Shown piece by piece: positions 31,795 to 41,037 of a DNA stretch of 64,000 nt. Where the stretch lies: NCBI RefSeq assembly GCF_040546025.1, contig NZ_JBEPNA010000004.1:146294-210293 (forward strand), in the 5' to 3' direction. Below the pieces are notes generated by a model. It was not told the origin of the DNA and did not search any database. It saw only the letters and a list, made by a program, of their open reading frames with translations. Every line of letters starts with the position of its first letter. Within the stretch, counting starts at the first letter, position 1. The position numbers and the translations under genes are program-made. Origin of the DNA: Marisediminicola sp040546025 (GTDB lineage: Bacteria > Actinomycetota > Actinomycetes > Actinomycetales > Microbacteriaceae).

Positions 31795-34710
31795 CTACGG
31801 CGACGCGGTGATCGCCCGCTCGATGGCAGCCTGCAGTGCCTCGTCGGCCTCAGCGGCCGCGACCAGGTCGTTGGCCGCGTAAGCGGCCGCGCGGTCGAGG
31901 AGCGCCTGGCGGGCGTCCTCGAGCGCCGCCGTGAGCGCCGGGCTGTCGCTCGGCGTCGTGGGCGTCGTGGGCGCCTCTGGCTCAGGGGCGTCGGGATCGA
32001 CCGGCTCGCTCGGATTGATCGGGTCGACCACCACGTCCTCGTCACCGGCATTTGCCCCGGAGTCGCCCCCGAAGACCGAGTTCAACGCGGCGTCGAGGGT
32101 GTCCTCGAAGCCGATCTGGTCGCCGAACGAGACGAGCACCTTGCGCAGGATCGGGTAGGTCGTCTCCGCCGTCGACTGCACGTACACGGGCTGCACGTAG
32201 AGCAGTCCCCCGCCGACCGGCAGTGTCAGCAGGTTACCGCGCACGATCTCGGTGTCACCCCGCGCGAGGAGCGCGAGCTGGTTGGCCACCTCGGTGTCGG
32301 TATTGAAGTTGTTCTGCACCTGACCCGGGCCCGGAACGGTGTTCTGCTTGGGCAGGGTCAACAGCGTGAACTTGCCGTAGGTGTCGGCCACCTCACCGGC
32401 TGTGCTTCCGGCATCCGCATTCACGGCCATGTAGCCCGTGAGCACGTTTCTCGTGCCCTCACCCGACGACTGCGGGATGAAGGTCGTGTAGAGCGAGAAG
32501 TTCGGCTGGTCGGAACCAGGCACCTGCATCGTCAGGTAATACGGCGGCTGGAACTCCGCCGTCGCAGCGGTCTTCGTCGGGTCGTTCGGCGTGATCCATG
32601 CGTCATCGCTCGAGAAGAACGAGTCGCTGTCGGTCACGTGGTACGTGCTCAGGATCTGGCGCTGCACCTTGAACAGGTCGGCCGGATAGCGCACGTGGCT
32701 CAGCAGGTCGCCCGACATCTCGCTCATCGGCGCGACCGTGGTCGGGAAGATCTTCTGCCACGTCTTCAGGATCGGATCCTCGTCGTCCCAGGCGTAAAGG
32801 GTGACCTCGCCGGTGTAGGCGTCCACTGTCGCCTTGACCGAGTTGCGGATGTAGTTGATGTTGTCGATCGCGTAGGCGGGAGTCGGCGTGTACGTGTCGA
32901 CGATCGCGTTGCTGAGCTGCTTGACGTCGGAGTACGGGTAGTTGTCGCTCGTCGTGTAGCCGTCGACGATCCACACCACCTTGTCGTCGACGACCGCCGG
33001 GTAGGCATCGCTGTCGAGGGTGAGGTAGGGGGCGACCTTCTGAATGCGCTGCTTCGGGTCGCGGTCGTAGAGAATCTGCGACTCGTCGTTGACCGCGTCG
33101 GAGAGGAAGATCTGCTCCGACTGGAACTTGATCGCGTACAGCACCTTCTTGAACACGTTGTCGAGCGCGGGCCCGCCGTCGGCGGCGTAGGTGGTGGTGG
33201 CGTTCTCGGCGCCCTCCTCTTCACCGGACGGGAAGTCGAGCTCGACCGGGCGGTCGCCCTCCGGCGCGCCGACGATCGAGAACGGCGGGGACTGCTCGCC
33301 GAAGTAGATGCGCGGCTCGAAGTCGCTGCCGAGTGCCCCGTCGTTCGGGATTCCCGACTGCAGGAACACGGGCAGGCCCTCGGCCGACCGCTGGTTTCCG
33401 AACGCCGCGACGACGCCGTAGCCGTGGGTGTAGACGAAGGTGCGGTTGTAGAAGTTGTTCGCGCCGCCGAGGCCGTCAAGGTTGAGCTCGCGCACGGCGA
33501 TGACGGTGTCTTGCACCTTGCCGTCGATCTCGTAGCGGTCGACGTCGAGTTCGGGGGCGAACTGGTAGTACTGGCGGAACTGCTCGAGCTGCGCGAAGGT
33601 CCGCGTGACGAGAGCAGGGTCGATGATGCGGATGTTCGCGGTCGTCTCGGCGTCGTTCTGGAGCGCGCCGGCCTCGGTGTCGGTCGACGGGTCGAACCGC
33701 TGCTCCTCGACGTCGGCGACGTCGTAGGCCGCGCGGGTGGCCTCGATGTTGCGCTCGATGTACGGGGCCTCGACGCTTCGCACGCTCGGTGCGACCTGGA
33801 AGCGCTGCACGATCCACGGGTACACCGATCCGATCAGCAGGCTGCTGACGATGAGCAGCGCGGTGCCGACGATGGGCAGGCGCCAGCGTCCGATGATGGC
33901 GGTGATGATGAAGAGGACCGCCACGATCGCGGCTATTCCGGCGAGGATCGCGCGGCCCGGGATCACGGCGTTGACGTCGGCGTACGAGGCGCCGACGAGC
34001 AGGTCGCTGCTGCTATTCACGAGGGTCGCGTACTGGTCGAGCCAGATGCTGACCGCCTGCACCGCGAGGTACACGGCGGCGATGATCGCAAGCTGGATGC
34101 GGGCGGCCTTGGAGATTCGCACCTCGCGTCCGTTGATGCGGATCGCGCCGTAAAGGTAGGAGGTCGCGAGGGCCGCGATGCCGGAGATGAGCACGATGGC
34201 CGACGCGAAGGCGACCACGGACTGGTAGAACGGCAGCTCGAACAGGTAGAACGAGATGTCGAGGCCGAACTGCGGGTCGGTCTCGCCACTGGGCGTGCGA
34301 TTGAGCCACTGAAGTGCCACCGGCCAGCGGGACGAGGTCGCGACGCCGGCGAACAGCCCGAGCACGGCGGGGATGCCGAACATCGCGAGGCGACGAAGCG
34401 GCTCGATGACCTGCTGGTAGCGGTCGAGCTGCGAGTTGAGCTTGGCGTAGACCGGACGCGCCCTGAACGCGAGCGCGATGCTCACGTAGACGGGCACGGC
34501 CATCGAGAAGAAGCCGATGAGGAACATCACCGACGCGGCGATCCACCCCGTCGTGAGCACGTTCGCGAATCCGAGCTGGTCGAACCACAGCCAGTCGGTA
34601 TAAAGGCTCGCAAAAATGAAGAAGACAATAACGAGTGCGGCGATTACTCCGGCTGCGATGGCGAGTGGTGCCCGCGTGCGCGAGGCCGGACGTGCTTCCG
34701 TGGAAGTCAA
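31795..34710 (-). CDS. UPF0182 family membrane protein
   Basis: A 971-residue protein of the actinobacterial UPF0182/COG1615 family (the M. tuberculosis homologue is the neighbour of Rv3194c). Seven membrane helices fill the first about 320 residues (first at 16-40, with LYTDWLWFDQLG after it). A large extracytoplasmic domain follows (VYTHGYGVVAAFGNQRSAEG, PYLTLDSDAYPAVVDDKVVW), and then an acidic Pro/Thr-rich linker (about 890-925) and helical tail. TTG start with AGGAG 7 bp upstream. Function unknown; conservation next to the PDZ protease gene suggests an envelope role. Confidence 0.94.
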   Translation of the reverse strand: MTSTEARPASRTRAPLAIAAGVIAALVIVFFIFASLYTDWLWFDQLGFANVLTTGWIAASVMFLIGFFSMAVPVYVSIALAFRARPVYAKLNSQLDRYQQVIEPLRRLAMFGIPAVLGLFAGVATSSRWPVALQWLNRTPSGETDPQFGLDISFYLFELPFYQSVVAFASAIVLISGIAALATSYLYGAIRINGREVRISKAARIQLAIIAAVYLAVQAVSIWLDQYATLVNSSSDLLVGASYADVNAVIPGRAILAGIAAIVAVLFIITAIIGRWRLPIVGTALLIVSSLLIGSVYPWIVQRFQVAPSVRSVEAPYIERNIEATRAAYDVADVEEQRFDPSTDTEAGALQNDAETTANIRIIDPALVTRTFAQLEQFRQYYQFAPELDVDRYEIDGKVQDTVIAVRELNLDGLGGANNFYNRTFVYTHGYGVVAAFGNQRSAEGLPVFLQSGIPNDGALGSDFEPRIYFGEQSPPFSIVGAPEGDRPVELDFPSGEEEGAENATTTYAADGGPALDNVFKKVLYAIKFQSEQIFLSDAVNDESQILYDRDPKQRIQKVAPYLTLDSDAYPAVVDDKVVWIVDGYTTSDNYPYSDVKQLSNAIVDTYTPTPAYAIDNINYIRNSVKATVDAYTGEVTLYAWDDEDPILKTWQKIFPTTVAPMSEMSGDLLSHVRYPADLFKVQRQILSTYHVTDSDSFFSSDDAWITPNDPTKTAATAEFQPPYYLTMQVPGSDQPNFSLYTTFIPQSSGEGTRNVLTGYMAVNADAGSTAGEVADTYGKFTLLTLPKQNTVPGPGQVQNNFNTDTEVANQLALLARGDTEIVRGNLLTLPVGGGLLYVQPVYVQSTAETTYPILRKVLVSFGDQIGFEDTLDAALNSVFGGDSGANAGDEDVVVDPINPSEPVDPDAPEPEAPTTPTTPSDSPALTAALEDARQALLDRAAAYAANDLVAAAEADEALQAAIERAITASP

Positions 34711-34800
34711 GAGACTGCTCCTGGCTGTAGATGGCTGTGGATTCCCATCTTAAGGGGCCTGCGCTGCGAGATCGCCGACGGGGCGCCTCGGAGCGCCGGA

Positions 34801-35910
34801 TCAGCCGTCGCAGCCGGGCAGAGCGGCGGTGTCGCCGCCCTGCGCAACGACCTCGAGCGCCGCGAGGGCCTCGTCGAGGGTGCCGACGGCGAACACCGTG
34901 AGACCGTCGGGGATGTTGCCGGTGACCTCGCCGCAGTTCGCTGCGGGGGCGAGGAAGAACTCGGCGCCGTCATCCTTCGCGCCGTAGAGCTTCTGCCGGA
35001 TGCCGCCGATCGGGCCGACCGAGCCGTCGACTGCGATCGTGCCGGTGCCCGCGATGTCCTGGCCTCCATTGAGGGCCCCCGGGGTGAGCTTGTCGATGAT
35101 CCCCAGGGCGAACATCATGCCGGCGCTCGGGCCGCCGACCTTCTCCAGCTGGATCTTGACCTCGAACGGGAAGTCGTAGTCGGCCCCGACCGTGATTCCA
35201 ACGATCGGGTTGCCATCGCCGTCGGGGTTCTCCCGCGGGGTCACCTCGACGGTTTCGGTGCTGCCCGCCCGCTCGATCTCGAGCGTCACGGGCGACGTGG
35301 TGCCGTTGTCGGCGATGATCGAGCGCAGCTGCGTGACGTCGAGCGGGTCCTCGCCGTTCACGCGCAGGATCTCGTCGCCCTCCGCCAGGATGCCGTCCGA
35401 GGGCGAGTCGGGCGAGAATCCGGCCACCGTCAGGGTGGCCTCGAGCGGGTAACCGAGTTCGGTGAGCGACGCGGCGATCGCGTCTTTCTGGGAGTTCTGC
35501 ATGTCGACGGCGCTCTGCTCGTTCGACTGCTCGAGGCTCTGCCCCGGGGGGAAGACCTCGTCGAGGGGAAGGACGGCCCTGCTCGGGTTGCCCCAGGAGG
35601 TGATGACCTCGAACCAGTTCGGCCGGGTCTCGCGGTTGCCGACCACGTTGACCGTGAGCATGCTGAGTGTTCCCTCGGTGGGATAGGTCTCCTCGCCGGG
35701 AATGGAGATCAGCGGGACGGCCTCCCCCTCGACACTCACCTCGCCGAGGGTGTCGAAGACGGGTCCGGGGCGCTCGATCACATAGGGCGACGGGACGAAG
35801 GAGAGCGCGAGCGCGCCCACGATGCCCACCGTGAGGAGCGTCCAGCCGGCGCGGAGACGGCGCCGCGACCGTGGCGACGGCTCGGCATGGTCGTTCGAAA
35901 AGAGCGCCAC
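34801..35910 (-). CDS. PDZ/Lon-like (YlbL family) membrane serine protease
   Basis: A 369-residue protein with an N-terminal anchor (about 22-40), a PDZ domain (about 155-225, ATLTVAGFSPDSPSDGILAE) and a C-terminal S16 Lon-type protease domain. The catalytic dyad fits Ser262 (GGPSAGMMF) and Lys307 (GIRQKLYGA), 45 residues apart as in Lon. It would degrade or process proteins at the outer face of the membrane. GTG start at 35910, and divergent from the zincin gene over a 136-bp gap. The order UPF0182-PDZ-zincin matches mycobacteria. Confidence 0.94.
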   Translation of the reverse strand: MALFSNDHAEPSPRSRRRLRAGWTLLTVGIVGALALSFVPSPYVIERPGPVFDTLGEVSVEGEAVPLISIPGEETYPTEGTLSMLTVNVVGNRETRPNWFEVITSWGNPSRAVLPLDEVFPPGQSLEQSNEQSAVDMQNSQKDAIAASLTELGYPLEATLTVAGFSPDSPSDGILAEGDEILRVNGEDPLDVTQLRSIIADNGTTSPVTLEIERAGSTETVEVTPRENPDGDGNPIVGITVGADYDFPFEVKIQLEKVGGPSAGMMFALGIIDKLTPGALNGGQDIAGTGTIAVDGSVGPIGGIRQKLYGAKDDGAEFFLAPAANCGEVTGNIPDGLTVFAVGTLDEALAALEVVAQGGDTAALPGCDG

Positions 35911-36046
35911 TACAGTCCATTCCCGGGCCAGATCGGTCCCGTGCGTTCAAAGTTCGGCGGTGTGTTCGCCACGGGCGCACGACCAGTCGCACAGCCTAGG
36001 TCAAAATCCAGCCACCCCCCGCTGTGCACGGGCTAGCGTAGTTTGC

Positions 36047-37426
36047 ATGCCTGAAGATCCTCAGCACGAGCCGAACGACGAGTTCCAGGACATGCTGCGC
36101 GAGTTGCTGTCGGGCAACTCCGACATTGACCCCGCCAAGCTCGCAAGTGCGGCGGGCCTGCCCGACGACCCGGCGATGCTCGCGCAGCTGATGGCCCAGT
36201 TGCAGGCCGCGATGCAGTACAGCGGCGAGGGAGTCAACTGGGAGATCGCGCGCCAGCAGGCAACAACGATCGCCACGAGCGAGACGCAGCCGACGTCTCC
36301 CGCCGACCGGGCCGCCATCGAGCAGGCCTACGGCATCGCGGCGCTGTGGCTCAGCGAGGCAACCTACGTCTCCGAGCTCAGCGTCACCCCAAGGCTTATG
36401 ACGAGGACGGAGTGGGTCGCCGCCACCATGCCCGTCTGGACCCAGCTGGCCGAGCCCGTCGCACTCAGCATCTCCGACGCCCTCACCGACGTGCTGCGCC
36501 AGCAGGCGCCGGAGGAGATGACGGGAATGCTCGACAGCGCGAGCAAGCTCATGCGCAACATCGGCGGAACCCTGTTCGCGATGCAGCTCGGCCAGGTTGT
36601 CGGGCAGCTCTCGGGCGAGGTGGTCTCCGGAGGAGACATCGGCATCCCCCTGCTCGACTCGGCCAACGGCACCGAGCTCCAGGCCGCGATCCTCCCCCAG
36701 AACGTCGCGCCGTTCGGCGAGGGCCTCGACATCGAGCCCGACCAGATCCGGCTCTACCTCGCCGTTCGCGAACTTGCCCACGCCCGGCTGTTCCGGCACG
36801 CGAAGTGGCTCCGGCTGCAGTTGATGACGTCGATCACCGGCTTCGCCCACGGCATCCGCATCGACACGGGTCTCATGGAGCAGCTCGCCTCGGACTTCGA
36901 CCCGTCGAACCCGGAGGAACTTCGCAAGGCCATGGCGAGCGGGGCACTCATCCCGCCGAAGTCGGAGGCCCAGCGAGACGCCCTCGACCGCCTCGAGACG
37001 ATGCTCGCCCTCGTCGAGGGCTGGGTCGACGTTGTCACCGCGCAGGCGACGACGCGACTGCCCAAGTCGGCCGCGATCGCCGAGACAGTGCGCCGGCGGC
37101 GTGCCGCCGGCGGACCTGCCGAATCGGCGTTCTCGACCCTCGTCGGCCTCGAGCTGCGACCGCGGCGCCTGCGCGAGGCCGCCGCCATGTGGCAGGAGGT
37201 GACGGATGCCGTCGGCGCCGAGCGCCGCGACGAGCTGTGGTCCCACCCGGACGTTCTGCCGGGCTCGGGCGACATCGACGACCCGGCGGCCCTCATCGCG
37301 CGGCTGACCTCGACGACACCGGCTCACGACGACGTCGATCAGGCGATCGAGGACCTCCTCAACGACACGAGCGACGACCGACCGCACGAATCGGGCGACG
37401 GGCCGGCGGAGGACCCGCGCGGATAG
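36047..37426 (+). CDS. Zinc-dependent metalloprotease-like protein (Rv3195 type)
   Basis: A 459-residue protein of the actinobacterial zincin-like family. Its core stretch is IRLYLAVRELAHARLFRHAK, where family members have RE/HExxHxRLF followed by a tryptophan; here the first motif residue is Arg, so metal binding by a canonical HExxH is not evident. Glu-Leu-Ala-His remains. N- and C-termini are acidic. The ATG at 36047 is preceded by TAGCGT 8 bp upstream, a good -10 box for a leaderless mRNA. Proteolysis is inferred from family naming only. Confidence 0.85.
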   Translation: MPEDPQHEPNDEFQDMLRELLSGNSDIDPAKLASAAGLPDDPAMLAQLMAQLQAAMQYSGEGVNWEIARQQATTIATSETQPTSPADRAAIEQAYGIAALWLSEATYVSELSVTPRLMTRTEWVAATMPVWTQLAEPVALSISDALTDVLRQQAPEEMTGMLDSASKLMRNIGGTLFAMQLGQVVGQLSGEVVSGGDIGIPLLDSANGTELQAAILPQNVAPFGEGLDIEPDQIRLYLAVRELAHARLFRHAKWLRLQLMTSITGFAHGIRIDTGLMEQLASDFDPSNPEELRKAMASGALIPPKSEAQRDALDRLETMLALVEGWVDVVTAQATTRLPKSAAIAETVRRRRAAGGPAESAFSTLVGLELRPRRLREAAAMWQEVTDAVGAERRDELWSHPDVLPGSGDIDDPAALIARLTSTTPAHDDVDQAIEDLLNDTSDDRPHESGDGPAEDPRG

Positions 37427-37506
37427 CGCTCCCGCCCAGCCTGCGCGGCTGCCGCGCCTGTGCACTCTCGGCGACGACGTTGGCGCACGGCTGGCATCAT
37501 TCGACG

Positions 37507-38382
37507 ATGGTGCTTCGAATCGATCCTCGACTGCCACTGGTCTGGCGCAGTCCGAGCAGCCTCCAGTTGGGGGTCGACGCGCCGCCCGTCACCCTCGTCG
37601 ACGTGTCGGAGGCGCAGGAGCGCATGATCTCGGCGCTCGTCGCCGGAATCACCCGGCCCGGTCTCGCCATGCTCGCGGCCACCGCCGGCGCCGACTCCGG
37701 CGAGGCCGACCGGATGGTGCGGCTCGTGAAACCAGCGCTGCTCGACAGCGTCGTCCCGGCTCCCAGCCCCCGCACCGTCGTGATCGCGGGGCGGGGCAGG
37801 GCGGTGGAGCGGCTGGCGGATGCCCTCGCCTCGAGCGGGGTGGAGCCTCGGCTCGTCGGCGGTGATCTCGCGGCAGCCGGAAACGCGCGGGACGTCGCGG
37901 TCGTAGTGGGGCACTTCGTACTCGACCCCGCGTTCCACGGCCTCTGGCTGCGACGCGACCTGCCCCACCTCCCGATCGTGTTCGGCGACACCGGCGCGCG
38001 AATCGGACCGGTCATCGAGCCGGGCCACGGCCCGTGCCTGCACTGCCTCGAACGCTGGCACACCGACGCCGACACGTCGTGGCCGGCGATGGCGTCCCAG
38101 CTGCTCGGCCGGCGGAGCCCGGTCGACGCCGGCATCGTCGCCGGAGAGGTGGCGGCGATCGCCGCCCGGATCGTGATCGCGCGGCTGGCGGGAGGCCCCG
38201 CCGCGACGGCGGTGTCCGTGCGACTGGATGCCGCGACGGGAGCTACCGCCCCGACACCGTGGCGGCGGCATCCGGAATGCGGTTGCGCAGCTCTGCCAGG
38301 AACCGGGACGGCTGACGCGGCGTCGACCGCTTCGGCGCAGCCTCGGCGAAGGACAGGTGCAGCCGCTCCCGCGCGCGCGTGA
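37507..38382 (+). CDS. ThiF/cyclodehydratase-like protein
   Basis: A 291-residue protein, syntenic with Rv3196. A Rossmann-like region (RTVVIAGRGRAVERLADAL, about 88-106) is followed by IVFGDTGARIGPVIEPG and the paired-Cys motif GPCLHCLERW found in ThiF/E1-like and TOMM cyclodehydratase partners. Near the end is HPECGC, a second possible zinc pair. No YcaO or peptide precursor is nearby, so a role in peptide modification is unsupported. Its last 140 bp overlap the 3' end of the convergent helicase gene. Confidence 0.75.
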   Translation: MVLRIDPRLPLVWRSPSSLQLGVDAPPVTLVDVSEAQERMISALVAGITRPGLAMLAATAGADSGEADRMVRLVKPALLDSVVPAPSPRTVVIAGRGRAVERLADALASSGVEPRLVGGDLAAAGNARDVAVVVGHFVLDPAFHGLWLRRDLPHLPIVFGDTGARIGPVIEPGHGPCLHCLERWHTDADTSWPAMASQLLGRRSPVDAGIVAGEVAAIAARIVIARLAGGPAATAVSVRLDAATGATAPTPWRRHPECGCAALPGTGTADAASTASAQPRRRTGAAAPARA

Positions 38383-39988
38383 CGCCGACGTAGAGCAGCC
38401 GGCGTTCCTCATCGACAGCCGCGGGGGTCTTCGCATAGCTGATCGGAACGAGTCCCTCACTCAGCCCGATGACGAAGACCGTCTCCCACTCCAGACCCTT
38501 GGCCGAGTGCAGGGTCGCGAGGGTGACGGCATCCATCGTCGGCTCGTGCTGCCCCGCCGACCGCTCATAGAGGTCGTCCGAGAACTGCCGCAGCGTCGTG
38601 CCCGGCACCGCCGACTCGGCGAGGCCCATGATCGCGTTGAGCGACTCCCACCGGTCGCGGACGGCACCGCGCGCCTCGGGCGCCTCCTGGGTCCAGCCGA
38701 GCGAGCGCAGCACATCGCTCACCGTCTTGAACAGCGGTTCGACGGTGTTCGCGACCGACGCGCCTTTGAGCATCATGAGTGTCTGCTTGACCTCGGGAAG
38801 GTCGAAGAACCGCTTGCCGCCCTTGAGCTGGTAGCCGATCCCGGCATCGCCGAGAGCGGCCTCGAGCACCGCGCCCTGCACGTTGATGCGGTAGAGCACG
38901 GCGATGTCCTGGGGGCGAGAGCCTGCGGCGACGAGGTCGGCGATCTGGCCGGCGACCCCGCGCGCCTCCGCGCGGTCGTCGCGGTAGGTCGTCACCGACG
39001 GCGCGATCGCCTTCGGATGCGCCTTGCCCGGCACCGGTGCCGGCCGGTCCGCGGCGCGCAGGCGCAGCGAGCCGGCCCGGCCGCGCATGAGCTGGTTGGC
39101 CGTCTCCACGATTGCGGGAGTCGAGCGGTAGTTCTGCTCGAGCCGCACGACAGTCGAGTTCGGGTAGCGGGACGGGAACGACAGAAGGAGGTCGGAGGAC
39201 GCCCCGGCGAATGAGTAGATTGTCTGGCTCGCATCGCCGACGACGCAGACGTCCTGCCGGTCGCCGAGCCAGAGCTCGAGCAGCGACTGCTGCAGCGGCG
39301 AAACATCCTGGTACTCGTCGACGACGAAGAAGCGGTACTGCTCGCGCACCTGTTGCGCGACCCACGGTTCTGACTCGAGCATTCCGGCGGTGGCCAGCAG
39401 CACGTCCTCGAAGTCGATCTGGCGGCGTTCGTCCTTGACCTGCTCGTAGGCGCCGTGAAGGGCGACCATGCGGGTGGCGTCGAGGGAGTCGGGTGTGACG
39501 CGGCTTTCGACGACGGCCGCGTATTGGTCGAGGGTGAGCCTCGAAACCTTGCGCCACTCGATCTCGGCGGCGAGGTCGCGCAGCGTCGGGGTGTCGAGTT
39601 TGAGACGCAGGCTCTCCGCCGCGTGGGCGATCAGCCGCCCCTTCGACTCGAGGATGCGCGGCATGGTGCCGCCGACGACCTGCGGCCAGAAGAAGCCGAG
39701 CTGCGAAAGCGCGGAGGCATGGAAGGTACGGGCCGAGACTCCCCCGGCGCCGAGCTGGCGCAGCCGGCCGCGCAGCTCTCCGGCAGCCCGCGAGGTGAAG
39801 GTGAGTGCCATGACCCGGCCCGGAGGGTAGACGCCCGTCGCGACGCCGTAGGCGATGCGGTGGGTGATGGCCCGCGTCTTGCCGGTGCCGGCGCCGGCGA
39901 GCAGGCAGACCGGGCCGAGGAGAGCCTCGGCCGCGACACGCTGCTCCTCGTCGAGGCCAGCGAGCAGGGACTGGGCGGTCAGTGCCAC
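38243..39988 (-). CDS. UvrD2-like superfamily 1 DNA helicase
   Basis: A 581-residue 3'-5' helicase: motif I GAGTGKTRAI, Ia LTFTSRAAGEL, II FVVDEYQD, III GDASQTIYSFAG, IV LEQNYRST, V TLHSAKGLEWE and VI LYVGVTRARERL. The GTG at 39988 (ALTAQSLLAGLDEEQR) is chosen; the open frame upstream is the shadow of nudC. Mycobacterial UvrD2 continues with a tetracysteine module and HRDC domain, but this protein ends about 45 residues after motif VI and lacks both. It probably acts in DNA repair or replication restart. Confidence 0.92.
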   Translation of the reverse strand: MALTAQSLLAGLDEEQRVAAEALLGPVCLLAGAGTGKTRAITHRIAYGVATGVYPPGRVMALTFTSRAAGELRGRLRQLGAGGVSARTFHASALSQLGFFWPQVVGGTMPRILESKGRLIAHAAESLRLKLDTPTLRDLAAEIEWRKVSRLTLDQYAAVVESRVTPDSLDATRMVALHGAYEQVKDERRQIDFEDVLLATAGMLESEPWVAQQVREQYRFFVVDEYQDVSPLQQSLLELWLGDRQDVCVVGDASQTIYSFAGASSDLLLSFPSRYPNSTVVRLEQNYRSTPAIVETANQLMRGRAGSLRLRAADRPAPVPGKAHPKAIAPSVTTYRDDRAEARGVAGQIADLVAAGSRPQDIAVLYRINVQGAVLEAALGDAGIGYQLKGGKRFFDLPEVKQTLMMLKGASVANTVEPLFKTVSDVLRSLGWTQEAPEARGAVRDRWESLNAIMGLAESAVPGTTLRQFSDDLYERSAGQHEPTMDAVTLATLHSAKGLEWETVFVIGLSEGLVPISYAKTPAAVDEERRLLYVGVTRARERLHLSFAEAAPKRSTPRQPSRFLAELRNRIPDAAATVSGR

Positions 39989-40013
39989 GCGGTCGCCGTT
40001 CCCGAGACGGCGG

Positions 40014-40940
40014 TCACCAGTCGCGCCGATCGATAATCGGCCCGCCGAACCAGTCCTCGAGGATCGCGCGCGCGATCGACGTCGGGCCGGGCAGCGCGAT
40101 CTCGTCGAGGGAGGCGGCGAGCTCCTCCCGGCTGAACCAGCGCAGGTCGAGAATCTCCTGGCCGTCGGGGGTGAGGCGTGACTCGAGGCTCTGGTCGACG
40201 ATCGCGCGGAAACCCAGCATGATCGACGCGGGGAACGGCCAGGGCTGCGAGCCGAGATACACCGGCTCGGCGATGCGGATGCCGGATTCCTCGAACACCT
40301 CGCGCACGACGGCGTTTTCGAGCGACTCGCCCGGCTCGACGAAGCCGGCCAACAGCGAGTAGCGGTTGTTCTTCCAGAGCGCGTTGGATCCGAGCAGGAT
40401 CCGGTCCTCGGCATCCGTCACGCCCACGATGATCGCCGCGTCGGTGCGGGGGAAGAGCTGGTGGTCGTCGTCCTCGGCCTTGCGCACCCACCCTCCCTGC
40501 ACCGACAGCGTCGGCTTGCCGCTGCGCGGCGAGAAGCGGTGCGAGTCATGCCAATTGGCCATCGCGAGGGCCTCGGTGAACAGTCCGGCGTCACGGTCGC
40601 CGAGGCTCGCGCCAAGTGACCGGAGGTCGCCCCAGCGCGCATCGCCGCCGAGCGTCGCGGCGGCGGGCTCGGACAGCTTCGCGGCGACGAAGGGTGTCGC
40701 GGCGGCGTCGATGGAGCGGCCGAGGTAGATGAGGTACTCCGCCTCCGGGGCCTCGGCAGCGCCCAGCAGGGCGAGCGCTCCGTCGTCGGCCAGCAGCGCC
40801 TGCCCGTTGTGCAGCAGAAGCACGCGGGTGGAGTCGTCCGCCCACAGCTCGGCGAAGAGGTCGGGCCGGCCGCGTGCGAGGTAGTCGCGGTCGAGCTCGT
40901 GCCGCGATAGCGGCAGACGGGCCGTGAACTCAAATGACAT
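40014..40940 (-). CDS. nudC: NAD(+) diphosphatase / NudC Nudix hydrolase
   Basis: A 308-residue Nudix enzyme with the full box GFVEPGESLENAVVREVFEE and the NudC-specific array SQPWPFPASIM, which recognises NAD(H) and NAD-capped RNA. The N-terminal domain is present. The central zinc ribbon has lost all four cysteines (FSPRSGKPT and GGWVRKAEDDDHQLFPRTD where CxxC pairs normally flank GGW). It would hydrolyse NADH to NMNH and AMP and possibly decap RNA. It lies 25 bp upstream of the helicase gene on the same strand, so is likely co-transcribed. Confidence 0.93.
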   Translation of the reverse strand: MSFEFTARLPLSRHELDRDYLARGRPDLFAELWADDSTRVLLLHNGQALLADDGALALLGAAEAPEAEYLIYLGRSIDAAATPFVAAKLSEPAAATLGGDARWGDLRSLGASLGDRDAGLFTEALAMANWHDSHRFSPRSGKPTLSVQGGWVRKAEDDDHQLFPRTDAAIIVGVTDAEDRILLGSNALWKNNRYSLLAGFVEPGESLENAVVREVFEESGIRIAEPVYLGSQPWPFPASIMLGFRAIVDQSLESRLTPDGQEILDLRWFSREELAASLDEIALPGPTSIARAILEDWFGGPIIDRRDW

Positions 40941-41037
40941 CGACGAACCTTACAATCTCGGGGATGTTCATGGCCTTCGGGAGGATTGTGCGTGGCGCAC
41001 GACCGCGGCCGCCGCTCGACAACTTACCCTTGAGACC

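Noticed and set aside
31606..36036. A very long open frame on the plus strand opposite the UPF0182 and PDZ genes
   Set aside because: It is antisense to two well-supported genes, runs through the tRNA, and is dominated by Arg/Val/Asp/Gly as expected for a GC-rich shadow frame.
35996..37537. Minus-strand frame of about 500 codons opposite the zincin gene
   Set aside because: The plus strand encodes a recognisable conserved family in the expected syntenic position; the antisense frame has no family match.
37507..38382. Part of a TOMM/thiazole peptide biosynthesis cluster
   Set aside because: No YcaO, dehydrogenase or precursor peptide nearby; the gene is in a conserved housekeeping neighbourhood.
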